In this document: positions 57,286 to 63,614 of the stretch, piece after piece | Position numbering within the stretch: position 1 is the stretch's first letter | Layout: each line of letters opens with the position of its first letter | Source of the DNA: Chitinophaga niastensis | Lineage (GTDB): Bacteria > Bacteroidota > Bacteroidia > Chitinophagales > Chitinophagaceae | Assembly (NCBI RefSeq): GCF_003014755.1 | Contig: NZ_PYAW01000003.1 | Location: 558,001 to 622,000, forward strand | DNA: 64,000 nucleotides | Direction of reading: 5' to 3' | Translations under genes and position numbers: made by a program | The notes under the pieces: generated by a model | Databases searched by the model: none | The model's input: only the letters and a program-made list of their open reading frames with translations | What the model was told of the DNA's origin: nothing

Positions 57286-57309
57286 AAATTTTTGCGAAGT
57301 CAAAAGTCA

Positions 57310-57419
57310 AAATTACGAATTACGAATTGCGAATTACGTACTTATGAGGCAGATTATGTGAAGATCTTCGCTAATATCTCCCATAAATCTGTAATTCACA
57401 ATTCGTAATTCGTAATTTT
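57310..57419. repeat. Family A palindromic repeat, copy 5
   Basis: Left arm 57310-57338 (AATTACGAATTACGAATTGC...) and right arm 57390-57419 are reverse complements with few mismatches. The 51-base centre contains GTGAAGATCTTCGC. It lies between the divergent starts of the glycosyltransferase and dapD, so it occupies a promoter region. Confidence 0.88.
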
Positions 57420-57432
57420 ATTTTCTAGGTAT

Positions 57433-57440
57433 TATGTTTG
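57433..57440 (+). promoter_or_regulatory. Candidate -7 promoter box for dapD
   Basis: TATGTTTG fits TAnnTTTG, 17 bases upstream of the dapD ATG at 57457. A weak TTC (57409-57411) lies 21 bases upstream, inside the right arm of family A copy 5. If that is the -33 element, part of the dapD promoter would lie in the palindrome. Confidence 0.4.
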
Positions 57441-57456
57441 CAAAAAATAAAAAAAG

Positions 57457-58269
57457 ATGGATTTACAACAACAAATACTGGCTGCCTGGGCTGATCGCAG
57501 TCTTTTACAAGAGGTGCAGTACACAGATGCAGTAAAAGCAGTAATAGAGGCAGTAGATAAGGGACATCTGAGAGTTGCTGAGCCAACTGACAATGGTTGG
57601 AAGGTAAATGAGTGGGTAAAACAGGCGATATTACTGTATTTCTCTATTCAGCCAATGGAAACAATGGAGTTACCTCCGTTTGAATTCTATGATAAAATGA
57701 AGCTGAAATCCAACTATAAAGATTTAGGTGTGCGCGTGGTTCCTCATGCGATTGCACGTTATGGTGCTTACATTGCCAAAGGTTGTATCCTGATGCCATC
57801 TTATGTAAACATCGGTGCTTTTGTAGATGAGGGTACTATGGTGGATACCTGGGCTACTGTTGGTTCCTGCGCACAAATAGGCAAACATGTGCACCTGAGC
57901 GGTGGTGTTGGTATTGGTGGTGTACTGGAGCCATTACAGGCAAGTCCGGTGATCATTGAAGACGGTTGTTTTATCGGCTCCCGTTGTATTGTAGTAGAAG
58001 GTGTAGTAGTAGAGAAAGAAGCGGTATTAGGCGCTAACGTAGTATTGACGCAGTCTACCAAGATCATTGATGTAAGTGGCAGCGAGCCTGTTGAATACAA
58101 GGGCCGTGTACCGGCACGCAGTGTGGTAATTCCGGGTACTTATGCCAAGAAATTCCCCGCAGGTGAATACCAGGTTTCCTGTGCTTTGATTATTGGTCAG
58201 CGTAAAGCATCTACTGATCTGAAAACAAGCTTAAACGATACCCTGCGTGAGTTTAACGTAGCTGTATAA
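57457..58269 (+). CDS. dapD: 2,3,4,5-Tetrahydropyridine-2,6-dicarboxylate N-succinyltransferase
   Basis: A 270-residue lysine/diaminopimelate biosynthesis enzyme that transfers succinyl from succinyl-CoA to tetrahydrodipicolinate. Visible are the left-handed beta-helix hexapeptides (GAYIAKGCILMPSYVNIGAF, TVGSCAQIGKHVHLSGGVGI) and the C-terminal GTYAKKFPAGEYQVSCALI. Matches the family closely in length and end. DapD supplies meso-DAP for peptidoglycan. Confidence 0.96.
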   Translation: MDLQQQILAAWADRSLLQEVQYTDAVKAVIEAVDKGHLRVAEPTDNGWKVNEWVKQAILLYFSIQPMETMELPPFEFYDKMKLKSNYKDLGVRVVPHAIARYGAYIAKGCILMPSYVNIGAFVDEGTMVDTWATVGSCAQIGKHVHLSGGVGIGGVLEPLQASPVIIEDGCFIGSRCIVVEGVVVEKEAVLGANVVLTQSTKIIDVSGSEPVEYKGRVPARSVVIPGTYAKKFPAGEYQVSCALIIGQRKASTDLKTSLNDTLREFNVAV

Positions 58270-58379
58270 AAATATTTTTTTGCAAAGGTGAGCGAAGTTT
58301 TTTTTGATTATCAGATAAAATATTTGGAGAATTTAAAAAAGCGCTTACCTTTGCAATCCGTTTTACGGGAAGCATTGAT

Positions 58380-58463
58380 GCCCAGATGGCGAAATTGGTA
58401 GACGCACTGTGTTCAGGTCGCAGCGTTCGCAAGGATGTGCTGGTTCGAATCCAGTTCTGGGCA
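58380..58463 (+). tRNA. tRNA-Leu (anticodon CAG)
   Basis: The acceptor stem GCCCAGA/TCTGGGC is perfect. The D-arm is GGCGAAATTGGTAGACGC. The anticodon stem CTGTG/CGCAG carries the loop TTCAGGT with anticodon CAG (Leu). A long variable arm (CGTTCGCAAGGATGTG) marks class II tRNA. The T-arm is GCTGGTTCGAATCCAGT. The discriminator is A and CCA is not encoded. A terminator follows at 58468. Everything from here to the window end looks like accessory DNA. Confidence 0.95.
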
Positions 58464-58467
58464 CAAA

Positions 58468-58508
58468 AATAGCAAGACCCGCTCTTAGAGCGGGTCTTGC
58501 TATTTTTA
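58468..58508 (+). terminator. Terminator after tRNA-Leu
   Basis: AATAGCAAGACCCGCTCTTAG and its partner AGAGCGGGTCTTGCTATT form a stem of about 18 bp with loop TCTTAG, with a T-rich tail. Confidence 0.9.
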
Positions 58509-58914
58509 TTATCTCTTGATGTTTTATAAGTATTTCATATTCAACCTGAAATTGGTTCGATCAAAACTTAGCAACCATGTTTGATGCCTTATAATATAAA
58601 CATGGCTGGGGTCAATTGATGACTGACTGTCAGATCAAGTATTAGCTATTACAAATATGATAAGCTGCAAGCCCCATGTTATACGCCGCTCTTCCTCTTT
58701 TTGCAGCACTAAGTTATTGTTAATCTGTTTTGTTATATTGTATGTTTAAAATTTAAAATAAAAGTCCACAGGATAAAAATGTAGACCCCACCTGTCGATG
58801 CCGAAAAATGTACCGACTGAAGGATAATTCTATCTTAAAATTGTCAGCAATACTCATTACTTCTGACCCTCTTTACGTTTAAAGTCTGTAAAGGTCTTTC
58901 CATCATAACTTTAC
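58509..58914. other. Non-coding gap with a coding remnant at its right edge
   Basis: AT-rich with no full gene. At 58857-58908 the minus strand reads YDGKTFTDFKRKEGQK then stop, a motif typical of propeller-type protein ends. It lacks any upstream gene body, so it is a relic. A similar relic (YDGTTITVF, stop) occurs at 61335. A TTGGTTCGAT at about 58553-58562 partly resembles the direct repeat at 62641. Confidence 0.5.
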
Positions 58915-59457
58915 TCAGCAGCCGCCTTTGCGAGGGGCACGTTTATAAATTATTTTACCATCTCGTTCTGCATAGTCGCCCGATACAATTGAATATGAAT
59001 ACTTGGGCGCGTACGATACAAAATGGCTTCTTATAATTATTTTGTCGTTAACTTTCAGTCTATGCAATTGCTGAAATTCATTAGAGTTTTCCGGCCCAAA
59101 ACTAAGAATATAATCGTCACCATTAATCCTGACCATCATTCCGAAACCTAATCTTGAGCCTGGCGGAAGAGAAAGAGAGGTTACAACAGCTTCCATATTG
59201 GTAGAAGCACTTGTATGGTTCTTTATTTTAGCCGCACCGGCAAGCACTTTTTGACCTTCGGGAGACGCTTCCCATTTTTTGAATTTTATACCTTCAGGGG
59301 TAGCTTCCCATTTTTTCAATTCGACTTTCCTTTCAGAAGCAGAGAGTGGCTTTGGGGCTGATTTTTTTGAAGTTTCGTTTTTGGTTTCGCGATTGGCAAA
59401 TACTAGTCCGCTTACTACAACCAGCGGTAAGACCAGCGCATAAATAACTTTTTTCAT
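58915..59457 (-). CDS. Small exported protein with tandem WEA(T/S)PEG repeat and C-terminal KGGC
   Basis: A 180-residue protein with a signal peptide (about 1-21, ending VFAN). Residues 48-59 and 60-71 are two copies of KKWEATPEGIKF/KKWEASPEGQKV. The C-terminal half (from about 88) is beta-rich (GFGMMVRINGDDYILSFGPE; RDGKIIYKRAPRKGGC). The last four residues, Lys-Gly-Gly-Cys, are shared with the 60173 gene. I do not recognise a family. The gene is divergent, with a gap, from the truncated regulator copy at 59622. Function unknown. Confidence 0.75.
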   Translation of the reverse strand: MKKVIYALVLPLVVVSGLVFANRETKNETSKKSAPKPLSASERKVELKKWEATPEGIKFKKWEASPEGQKVLAGAAKIKNHTSASTNMEAVVTSLSLPPGSRLGFGMMVRINGDDYILSFGPENSNEFQQLHRLKVNDKIIIRSHFVSYAPKYSYSIVSGDYAERDGKIIYKRAPRKGGC

Positions 59458-59578
59458 ATTTTTTTAGGTTTAATTAACATATATCTATCTCCTGATAAAT
59501 CAGATCCGTTTAAGGCTTATCCTTTTAAAGTTGATGCAACAAAAATACTTTGATTTATTTCAGCCTAAGGAATCTGTA

Positions 59579-59609
59579 TTGTAAATAAAAGTGTAAACTT
59601 TGTAAATAA
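59579..59609 (+). promoter_or_regulatory. Paired TTGTAAATAA operator-like repeats before the regulator pseudogene
   Basis: TTGTAAATAA occurs at 59579-59588 and 59600-59609, 21 bases apart. The same pair with the same spacing stands at 61564-61573 and 61585-61594 before the intact regulator gene. It is likely a binding site of this regulator type. Confidence 0.5.
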
Positions 59610-59621
59610 TGTCTTGACATT

Positions 59622-59780
59622 ATGCTTGTTAGAAGAAATCTCCTGCCCGTCAAACGAAAGCACCGGGGCGCATGGTTATTACTCTTGTTTATCTCTTGAA
59701 TCTGTGTGGCTTTCAGCATGACCGGCAATGATGGCTTTGACTTTGCCAGAAGAGAAGTCTTGCTTCGCCGAATCGGACAT
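59622..59780 (+). pseudogene. Truncated copy of the 61607 membrane winged-helix regulator
   Basis: The DNA from 59575 to 59780 is clearly homologous to 61564-61780. From the ATG at 59622 it reads MLVRRNLLPVKRKHRG..., and ICVAFSM, ARREVLLRRIGH are recognisable. An in-frame TGA interrupts ISLVC (IS-stop-ICVAFSM) and a TAA follows RRIGHTL. Homology ends at CGGACAT (59780), where a foreign sequence on the opposite strand begins. Only about the first 55 codons of a 297-codon gene remain. Confidence 0.85.
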
Positions 59781-60085
59781 ACATTGTAATGCTTCATCCT
59801 TTCAGCAATGGAATGCAATTTACCGTCGATAACCAAGCCTCCCGATAGGTTGGTTTCCACCTGGGTGATCTGTTCGTTTACGGCTTTAGAATATTGCTGT
59901 TGTGCGGTGACCGTAATAAGGCTTTAGCAAGGCCGGCTTTGGTTGGGCCGTTAGGTCCGCGTGGGACAACACCTATAGCTTTTACCGAATCAACAGTTCC
60001 TGTATAAACAGAATCTGTACTACTTTGCCCGGAGCAAAAAAAATCCTGTTGCCACCATCATCAGTATCATTATACTTTTTTACAT
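59781..60085 (-). pseudogene. Remnant of an exported serine hydrolase N-terminus
   Basis: Read on the minus strand, one frame gives VTAQQQYSKAVNEQITQVET and NLSGGLVIDGKLHSIAERMK, then HYNV. This is the style of CubicO/beta-lactamase-like serine hydrolase N-termini. Upstream, a signal-like KSIMILMMVATGF and SSTDSVYTGTVDSVKAIGVV are in shifted frames (at a T-run and near the codons TTATTACGG). The catalytic region is absent. The left end joins the regulator relic at 59780/59781. Confidence 0.6.
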
Positions 60086-60172
60086 CGTTTTTATTTTTTT
60101 CAGCTGTGCACAACTAATCATATCCGCCACCTGCGGTAATTTTAAACAATGCATGAATGTTAATCTGAGTTT

Positions 60173-61222
60173 TCAACATCCCCCCTTGCTGGGTATGGCA
60201 TAGATCACGTTGCCTGAAACAAATAAATTGAAGACCTTATTTTCTATAGAAGGAAGTAATAATTTCCATGTTTTCCCCTTGTCTGATGATCTGAAAATGC
60301 CGTCAGGATGAATACAAAATAAGTTTTCACCAACCTGGATAATTGAAGTCATGTAGGCTTTCAAAAGAGGGCGATCATCCCAGGTCCGCCATATTGAATC
60401 CTTAAAATCTTTGCCCTGAAGGCCGGCATCAACGGGCTGCCAGGTTTTACCTTCGTCGTAGGATGTCATTAGCCCCCTGGTATTAGACGCTGAACTGGAA
60501 GTGACAGCAGCGAATCCACCTTTGATCTTTTTTACATCCCAGGCCACAACCCCCTCACTGCTCACCAACGCCCAGTTTTCGCCATTGTCGGTCGATCTTA
60601 TTATCCTTCCCGTACTGATCGCCACCAGCACGCCATTCGACTCTGCCAAATGCCCTACCAGGCTTCCGGTATGGACATGTTTCCAGGTTTTCCCATCGTC
60701 AGCAGTTTTAAAAAAGCCTCTGTCGATTCCGATAAAAATTGTACCTCCGGCAGTCTCAAAAACGCTGCGTATTCGTGGCTCCAGTAAAATTTCGAAAATC
60801 GGCGACCATACACTCGTTCCGTTTGTTTTTTTCAAATTTATACCCCAGTAATTGTTGGCAAATATCCCGGACTTACCGGGGGCAATGCTGCTATGTTCGT
60901 CAGGGAAAATCTCTTTGGTCCAAAAAGGAGTTGTGGCATTTGGTGTACTGTGATAGAGTCCGTTTCCAACCCTTATAAACAGCCCTTTATCATTTGCAAA
61001 GAAGCTATTTCCCTTGATACTATCTTTCCGCAAATTTTCGGGCAGCCCTTTGCTGATGTCCTCCCAGGTTTGTCCGCCATCTATAGATTTGAAAACGATG
61101 TTTACAGGCTCTGATTTAGCCTCTTCGGTTGTTTTCTCTACCGCTTCCTTTTCTTTTAGCACAAAAGAATTTAATAGAAATACCAGGAGGATAACCGGAA
61201 CAAACACAAATAATCTTTTCAT
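60173..61222 (-). CDS. Exported protein with Asp-box (BNR/sortilin-like) repeats and C-terminal KGGC
   Basis: A 349-residue protein (start ATG 61222: MKRLFVFVPVILLVFLLNSF, a signal or anchor). It has five Asp-box units: SIDGGQTW, TADDGKTW, STDNGENW, SYDEGKTW and SSDKGKTW, as in sialidase/YCF48/sortilin-like propellers. No sialidase catalytic residues can be shown, and most such proteins are not enzymes. The C-terminus is SKGGC, matching 58915. Upstream is a 22-base tandem repeat, and the winged-helix regulator (61607) is on the other strand. Confidence 0.85.
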   Translation of the reverse strand: MKRLFVFVPVILLVFLLNSFVLKEKEAVEKTTEEAKSEPVNIVFKSIDGGQTWEDISKGLPENLRKDSIKGNSFFANDKGLFIRVGNGLYHSTPNATTPFWTKEIFPDEHSSIAPGKSGIFANNYWGINLKKTNGTSVWSPIFEILLEPRIRSVFETAGGTIFIGIDRGFFKTADDGKTWKHVHTGSLVGHLAESNGVLVAISTGRIIRSTDNGENWALVSSEGVVAWDVKKIKGGFAAVTSSSASNTRGLMTSYDEGKTWQPVDAGLQGKDFKDSIWRTWDDRPLLKAYMTSIIQVGENLFCIHPDGIFRSSDKGKTWKLLLPSIENKVFNLFVSGNVIYAIPSKGGC

Positions 61223-61240
61223 TTTTTTAAATTTAGAGTA

Positions 61241-61282
61241 AAACATATTGATTAATAATTAAAAACATATTGATTAATAATT
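61241..61282. repeat. Tandem 22-base repeat before the Asp-box gene
   Basis: AAACATATTGATTAATAATT occurs at 61241-61260 and again at 61263-61282, a perfect 20-base match with a 22-base period. On the minus strand each unit gives AATTATTAATCAATATGTTT, with the -7-like TATGTTT. It lies 19 bases before the start of the 60173 gene. Confidence 0.75.
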
Positions 61283-61334
61283 AGCGGAAAGTAGCAGGTA
61301 GGGCAGCACATATCATTTCTGCCCCCTCTTTACT

Positions 61335-61503
61335 TTAAAAAACTGTGATGGTCGTTCCATCATAGCGATACAGCTTACCCGTAGTTCCAACCCCTACGAA
61401 CCAGACATGGTCCGATAGCGGTCAATGCAGTGCTCGTTGTCCGTTTCCTGGCAAAAACTAAACTGTCAATCAGGGTGTTCAAACGGATTTTTTTATTTTT
61501 CAT
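61335..61503 (-). pseudogene. Collapsed, frameshifted propeller-protein remnant
   Basis: From ATG at 61503 the minus strand reads MKNKKIRLNTLIDSLVFARK, then RTTSTALTAIG. One frame shift later, DHVWFVGVGTTGKLYRYDGT, then TITVF and a stop. The DHVWFVG/KLYRYDGT part is typical of propeller-repeat proteins. Only about 55 codons remain, so it is an internally deleted gene. It lies between the Asp-box gene and the regulator, inside their divergent gap. Confidence 0.6.
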
Positions 61504-61563
61504 CTCCTGTCAAATTTTGATAAAGCGAATTACCTTGTTATTTTTCGGCTGGGGAGATTTGGA

Positions 61564-61605
61564 TTGTAAATAAAAATGTAACCTTTGTAAATAAATCGTA
61601 AATAC
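61564..61605 (+). promoter_or_regulatory. TTGTAAATAA direct repeats before the membrane winged-helix regulator
   Basis: TTGTAAATAA at 61564-61573 and 61585-61594, followed by the variant TCGTAAATAC at 61596-61605, 11 bases after the second. Direct repeats at 10-11-base steps are the usual target of OmpR/PhoB-type winged helices, the DNA-binding domain of the downstream gene. The first pair is conserved upstream of the truncated copy at 59622. Confidence 0.55.
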
Positions 61606-61606
61606 T

Positions 61607-62500
61607 GTGTTTGATAACCGAAACGTCCTCTCCGGGAAACGCAAATACCTGTTCGGGTTGATACTAACCTTGTTTATCTCTCTAGTCTGCGTGGCTTTCA
61701 GTATGGAGGATAGTGACGATTTTGATATCTCCAGAAGGGAAGTTTTACTCCGCAGGATCGGACATGAACTGCTTTTACAGTCGGGCGACAGTACATCGAG
61801 GGTTCTTCCCGTAAAAAAGATCGCTGAAAATGAATATCAAATCAGGTTTGAGCATGATTTTACTTTCCAACCGGACGCACTGGTGAATACGACCCGGCGT
61901 TTATTGGCCCAGGACCCGCTGGCAAGTGATTATGTTGTTAACGTTCTGAACTGTAGCAATTCCAGCGTAGCTTATGGATACGCTATATCCAAAAACAGAA
62001 AAGATGATATTGTAACCTGTATAGGAAGAAAGCAACCCAGAGCATGTTACATGATCAACATTAAATTTAAAACGTTGGGCACAAATACAGTAAAAACCGG
62101 GTATCTTTTGGGTAGCCTGTCATTTTTAGCATTTGTTGGTTTTCTTTTTTTGAGATCTGTTAAGCCGCGAAGGGCTTTACCTGAGGATGGTCAGCATACG
62201 GGCATGATTACTTTGGGCTCAGTTTTGTTTGATGCGAAGAATCGTAAGCTTATAATAAATGGACAGACGACAGACTTAACCGGAACTGAAACCCGTGTAT
62301 TGGCTATTTTCGCGTTGTCTCCTAACGAGATAATAGAGAGAAGCCGGTTGCAAAAAGAGATCTGGGAAGATGAAGGTATTATTGTTGGGCGTAGCCTGGA
62401 TATGTTCATATCAAAACTTAGGAAAAAACTAGAATTTGATCCGAATGTCAAAATTGTGGTGATACGTGGCAAAGGCTATAAGCTTGAAATTAGCTCTTAA
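61607..62500 (+). CDS. Membrane-anchored winged-helix transcription regulator with C-terminal DNA-binding domain
   Basis: A 297-residue one-component regulator. Residues 14-33 are a first membrane helix, 34-163 a periplasmic domain with three cysteines (116, 138, 147), 164-183 a second membrane helix, and 200-295 an OmpR/PhoB-type winged helix (DLTGTETRVLAIFALSPNEI, SLDMFISKLRKKLEFDPNVK and VVIRGKGYKLEI). The order is reversed relative to ToxR/CadC, where the DNA-binding domain is N-terminal. GTG at 61607 is the first possible start after the operator repeats. Probably controls the neighbouring secreted-protein gene(s). The signal sensed is unknown. Confidence 0.87.
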   Translation: MFDNRNVLSGKRKYLFGLILTLFISLVCVAFSMEDSDDFDISRREVLLRRIGHELLLQSGDSTSRVLPVKKIAENEYQIRFEHDFTFQPDALVNTTRRLLAQDPLASDYVVNVLNCSNSSVAYGYAISKNRKDDIVTCIGRKQPRACYMINIKFKTLGTNTVKTGYLLGSLSFLAFVGFLFLRSVKPRRALPEDGQHTGMITLGSVLFDAKNRKLIINGQTTDLTGTETRVLAIFALSPNEIIERSRLQKEIWEDEGIIVGRSLDMFISKLRKKLEFDPNVKIVVIRGKGYKLEISS

Positions 62501-62626
62501 AAAGAATCTTCTCACCCAAAACTGATCAGTTTCTCTTACCCGGAAATTGCTATAACAAAAAAGCACTGCATAAATTGCAATATCTGTTACTTGATCTGAC
62601 ACTAGATCTGTTTCATTAAAGACTTA

Positions 62627-62669
62627 ATAATCAATAACATTTGGTTCGATAATTTACCGTTACTGGGCA
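62627..62669. repeat. Left copy of a tRNA-end-like direct repeat
   Basis: Bases 62627-62649 (ATAATCAATAACATTTGGTT then CGA) match 63387-63409 in 22 of 23 positions, and both continue into an ...ACCG...TGGGGCA/CTGGGCA stretch. GGTTCGA and CTGGGCA are also words of the tRNA-Leu T-arm and acceptor end at 58442-58463. The copy spacing is 760 bases and the repeats flank the 62742 gene. Confidence 0.6.
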
Positions 62670-62679
62670 TTTGGCGAGA

Positions 62680-62710
62680 AGCCGGAGATACTATCTCCGG
62701 CTTTTTTTTA
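62680..62710 (+). terminator. Hairpin terminator between the direct repeat and the TPR-like gene
   Basis: AGCCGGAGATA and TATCTCCGGCT form an 11-bp stem around a single C (with neighbouring bases forming the loop), followed by TTTTTTTTA. The core GCCGGAGATAnTATCTCCGG is repeated at 63198. Confidence 0.85.
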
Positions 62711-62741
62711 TAAATCAAGGAGAATGTTATTATCTTAGATT

Positions 62742-63182
62742 ATGCTTTATGATCCCGCAAATCCGGTTGTACAATTATGCGTAAAAGGCATAGAAACTGA
62801 ATATAGTGGCAACCTTGAGAAAGCTGATACTCTATACAGGGAAGCATGGGAGTTAGCCAAAAATGATTTGGAATTTCTTACTTCAGCACATTACCTGGCC
62901 AGAGTTCAATCAGACCCTAGGGAGTCATTCAGATGGAATTTGCTAGCATTGGAATATGCAACTAAAACAACGGATCTGGATATAATTGCTTTCTATCCGT
63001 CATTATATCTCAACGTTGCTAAGTCTTATGAAAACTTGAGAAGCTTCGCGGACGCTTATAAATACTATTTGCTTGCGCATGACTGCATACAAGATCTTCC
63101 AGATGATGGGTACGGTATTATGATTCGTAAAGGAATTGAGGCTGGCCAGGAAAGACTTAAAGAGAAGACACCAATTAGTTAG
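62742..63182 (+). CDS. TPR-like hypothetical protein
   Basis: A 146-residue helical protein, with no signal. Pairs of helices with the TPR spacing are visible: VQLCVKGIETEYSGNLEKAD, TLYREAWELAKNDLEFLTSA, NVAKSYENLRSFADAYKYYL. Similar proteins are sometimes labelled as rRNA adenine methyltransferases, but no methyltransferase motif is present. It is enclosed by two hairpins of the same core and by a pair of direct repeats. Function unknown. Confidence 0.78.
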   Translation: MLYDPANPVVQLCVKGIETEYSGNLEKADTLYREAWELAKNDLEFLTSAHYLARVQSDPRESFRWNLLALEYATKTTDLDIIAFYPSLYLNVAKSYENLRSFADAYKYYLLAHDCIQDLPDDGYGIMIRKGIEAGQERLKEKTPIS

Positions 63183-63233
63183 TAACAATACACAAACGCC
63201 GGAGATAATATCTCCGGCATTTGTGTATTGTTA
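63183..63233. terminator. 51-base nearly perfect palindrome after the TPR-like gene
   Basis: TAACAATACACAAACGCCGG and its continuation pair with the reverse complement up to GTGTATTGTTA (25-base arms, one mismatch, one-base centre). It starts directly after the stop codon. The core GCCGGAGATAATATCTCCGG matches the hairpin at 62680. Ordinary terminators are shorter. Confidence 0.75.
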
Positions 63234-63386
63234 TCTTCTCAACTACATTTCAAAGAGGATGGTGATCAATTTTTATTAGCTGGAATTATTTAAATTGTAA
63301 AAAGGCGGCCGGTAGACATAAGATCTGGATGATATAGAAAAAATTACTCCGGCGAATAATTAATCTAATCCCCACTTAACAACTTT

Positions 63387-63430
63387 ATAATCAATAATAT
63401 TTGGTTCGAAAACATACCGGTAGTGGGGCA
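63387..63430. repeat. Right copy of the tRNA-end-like direct repeat
   Basis: ATAATCAATAATATTTGGTT then CGA (63387-63409) repeats 62627 with one difference, then ACATACCGGTAGTGGGGCAC. A hairpin follows at 63437. The DNA from 63234 to 63614 has no gene; on the minus strand 63540-63600 an open stretch reads GGDAIHLAKMPAKLSVI then stop, which I cannot place. Confidence 0.6.
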
Positions 63431-63436
63431 CTCCAT

Positions 63437-63473
63437 AGCTCTGTAAGTCATTGATTTACAGAGCTATTTTTAT
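63437..63473 (+). terminator. Hairpin terminator after the right direct repeat
   Basis: AGCTCTGTAA and TTACAGAGCT form a 10-bp stem (loop GTCATTGAT), followed by ATTTTTATT. Confidence 0.8.
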
Positions 63474-63614
63474 TCCCCGAATGTCATAAAATCACGCTTT
63501 TTAGCCCTTTCTCCCACTATTTACGACACTCAAATGACACTCAGTTTTGCAGGCATCTTCGCAAGGTGAATAGCATCGCCCCCCTTGTTGGTAGATGGGA
63601 TTTCCTACGTTTGC

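Larger units (their letters stand above)
62501..62741. other. Non-coding gap with tRNA-like direct repeat and hairpin
   Basis: No gene. It holds ATAATCAATAACATTTGGTT (62627-62646; continued by CGA), the left copy of a direct repeat, then the tRNA-like words TACCG and CTGGGCA, and a terminator at 62680-62710. The right copy is at 63387. Confidence 0.6.

Noticed and set aside
58780..58850. Possible IS21-type terminal repeats (AAAAATGTAGACCCC and GAAAAATGTACCGACTG)
   Set aside because: Only two short imperfect words are seen. No transposase remnant or paired end was found, so the call cannot be supported.
63183..63233. Integron attC site
   Set aside because: The palindrome is too perfect and lacks the R'/R'' core triplets and the bulged structure of attC sites. 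No integrase is present.
63530..63614. Minus-strand stretch GGDAIHLAKMPAKLSVI followed by a stop
   Set aside because: A short open segment without a start, ribosome site or recognisable family. It may be a relic, but I cannot place it.
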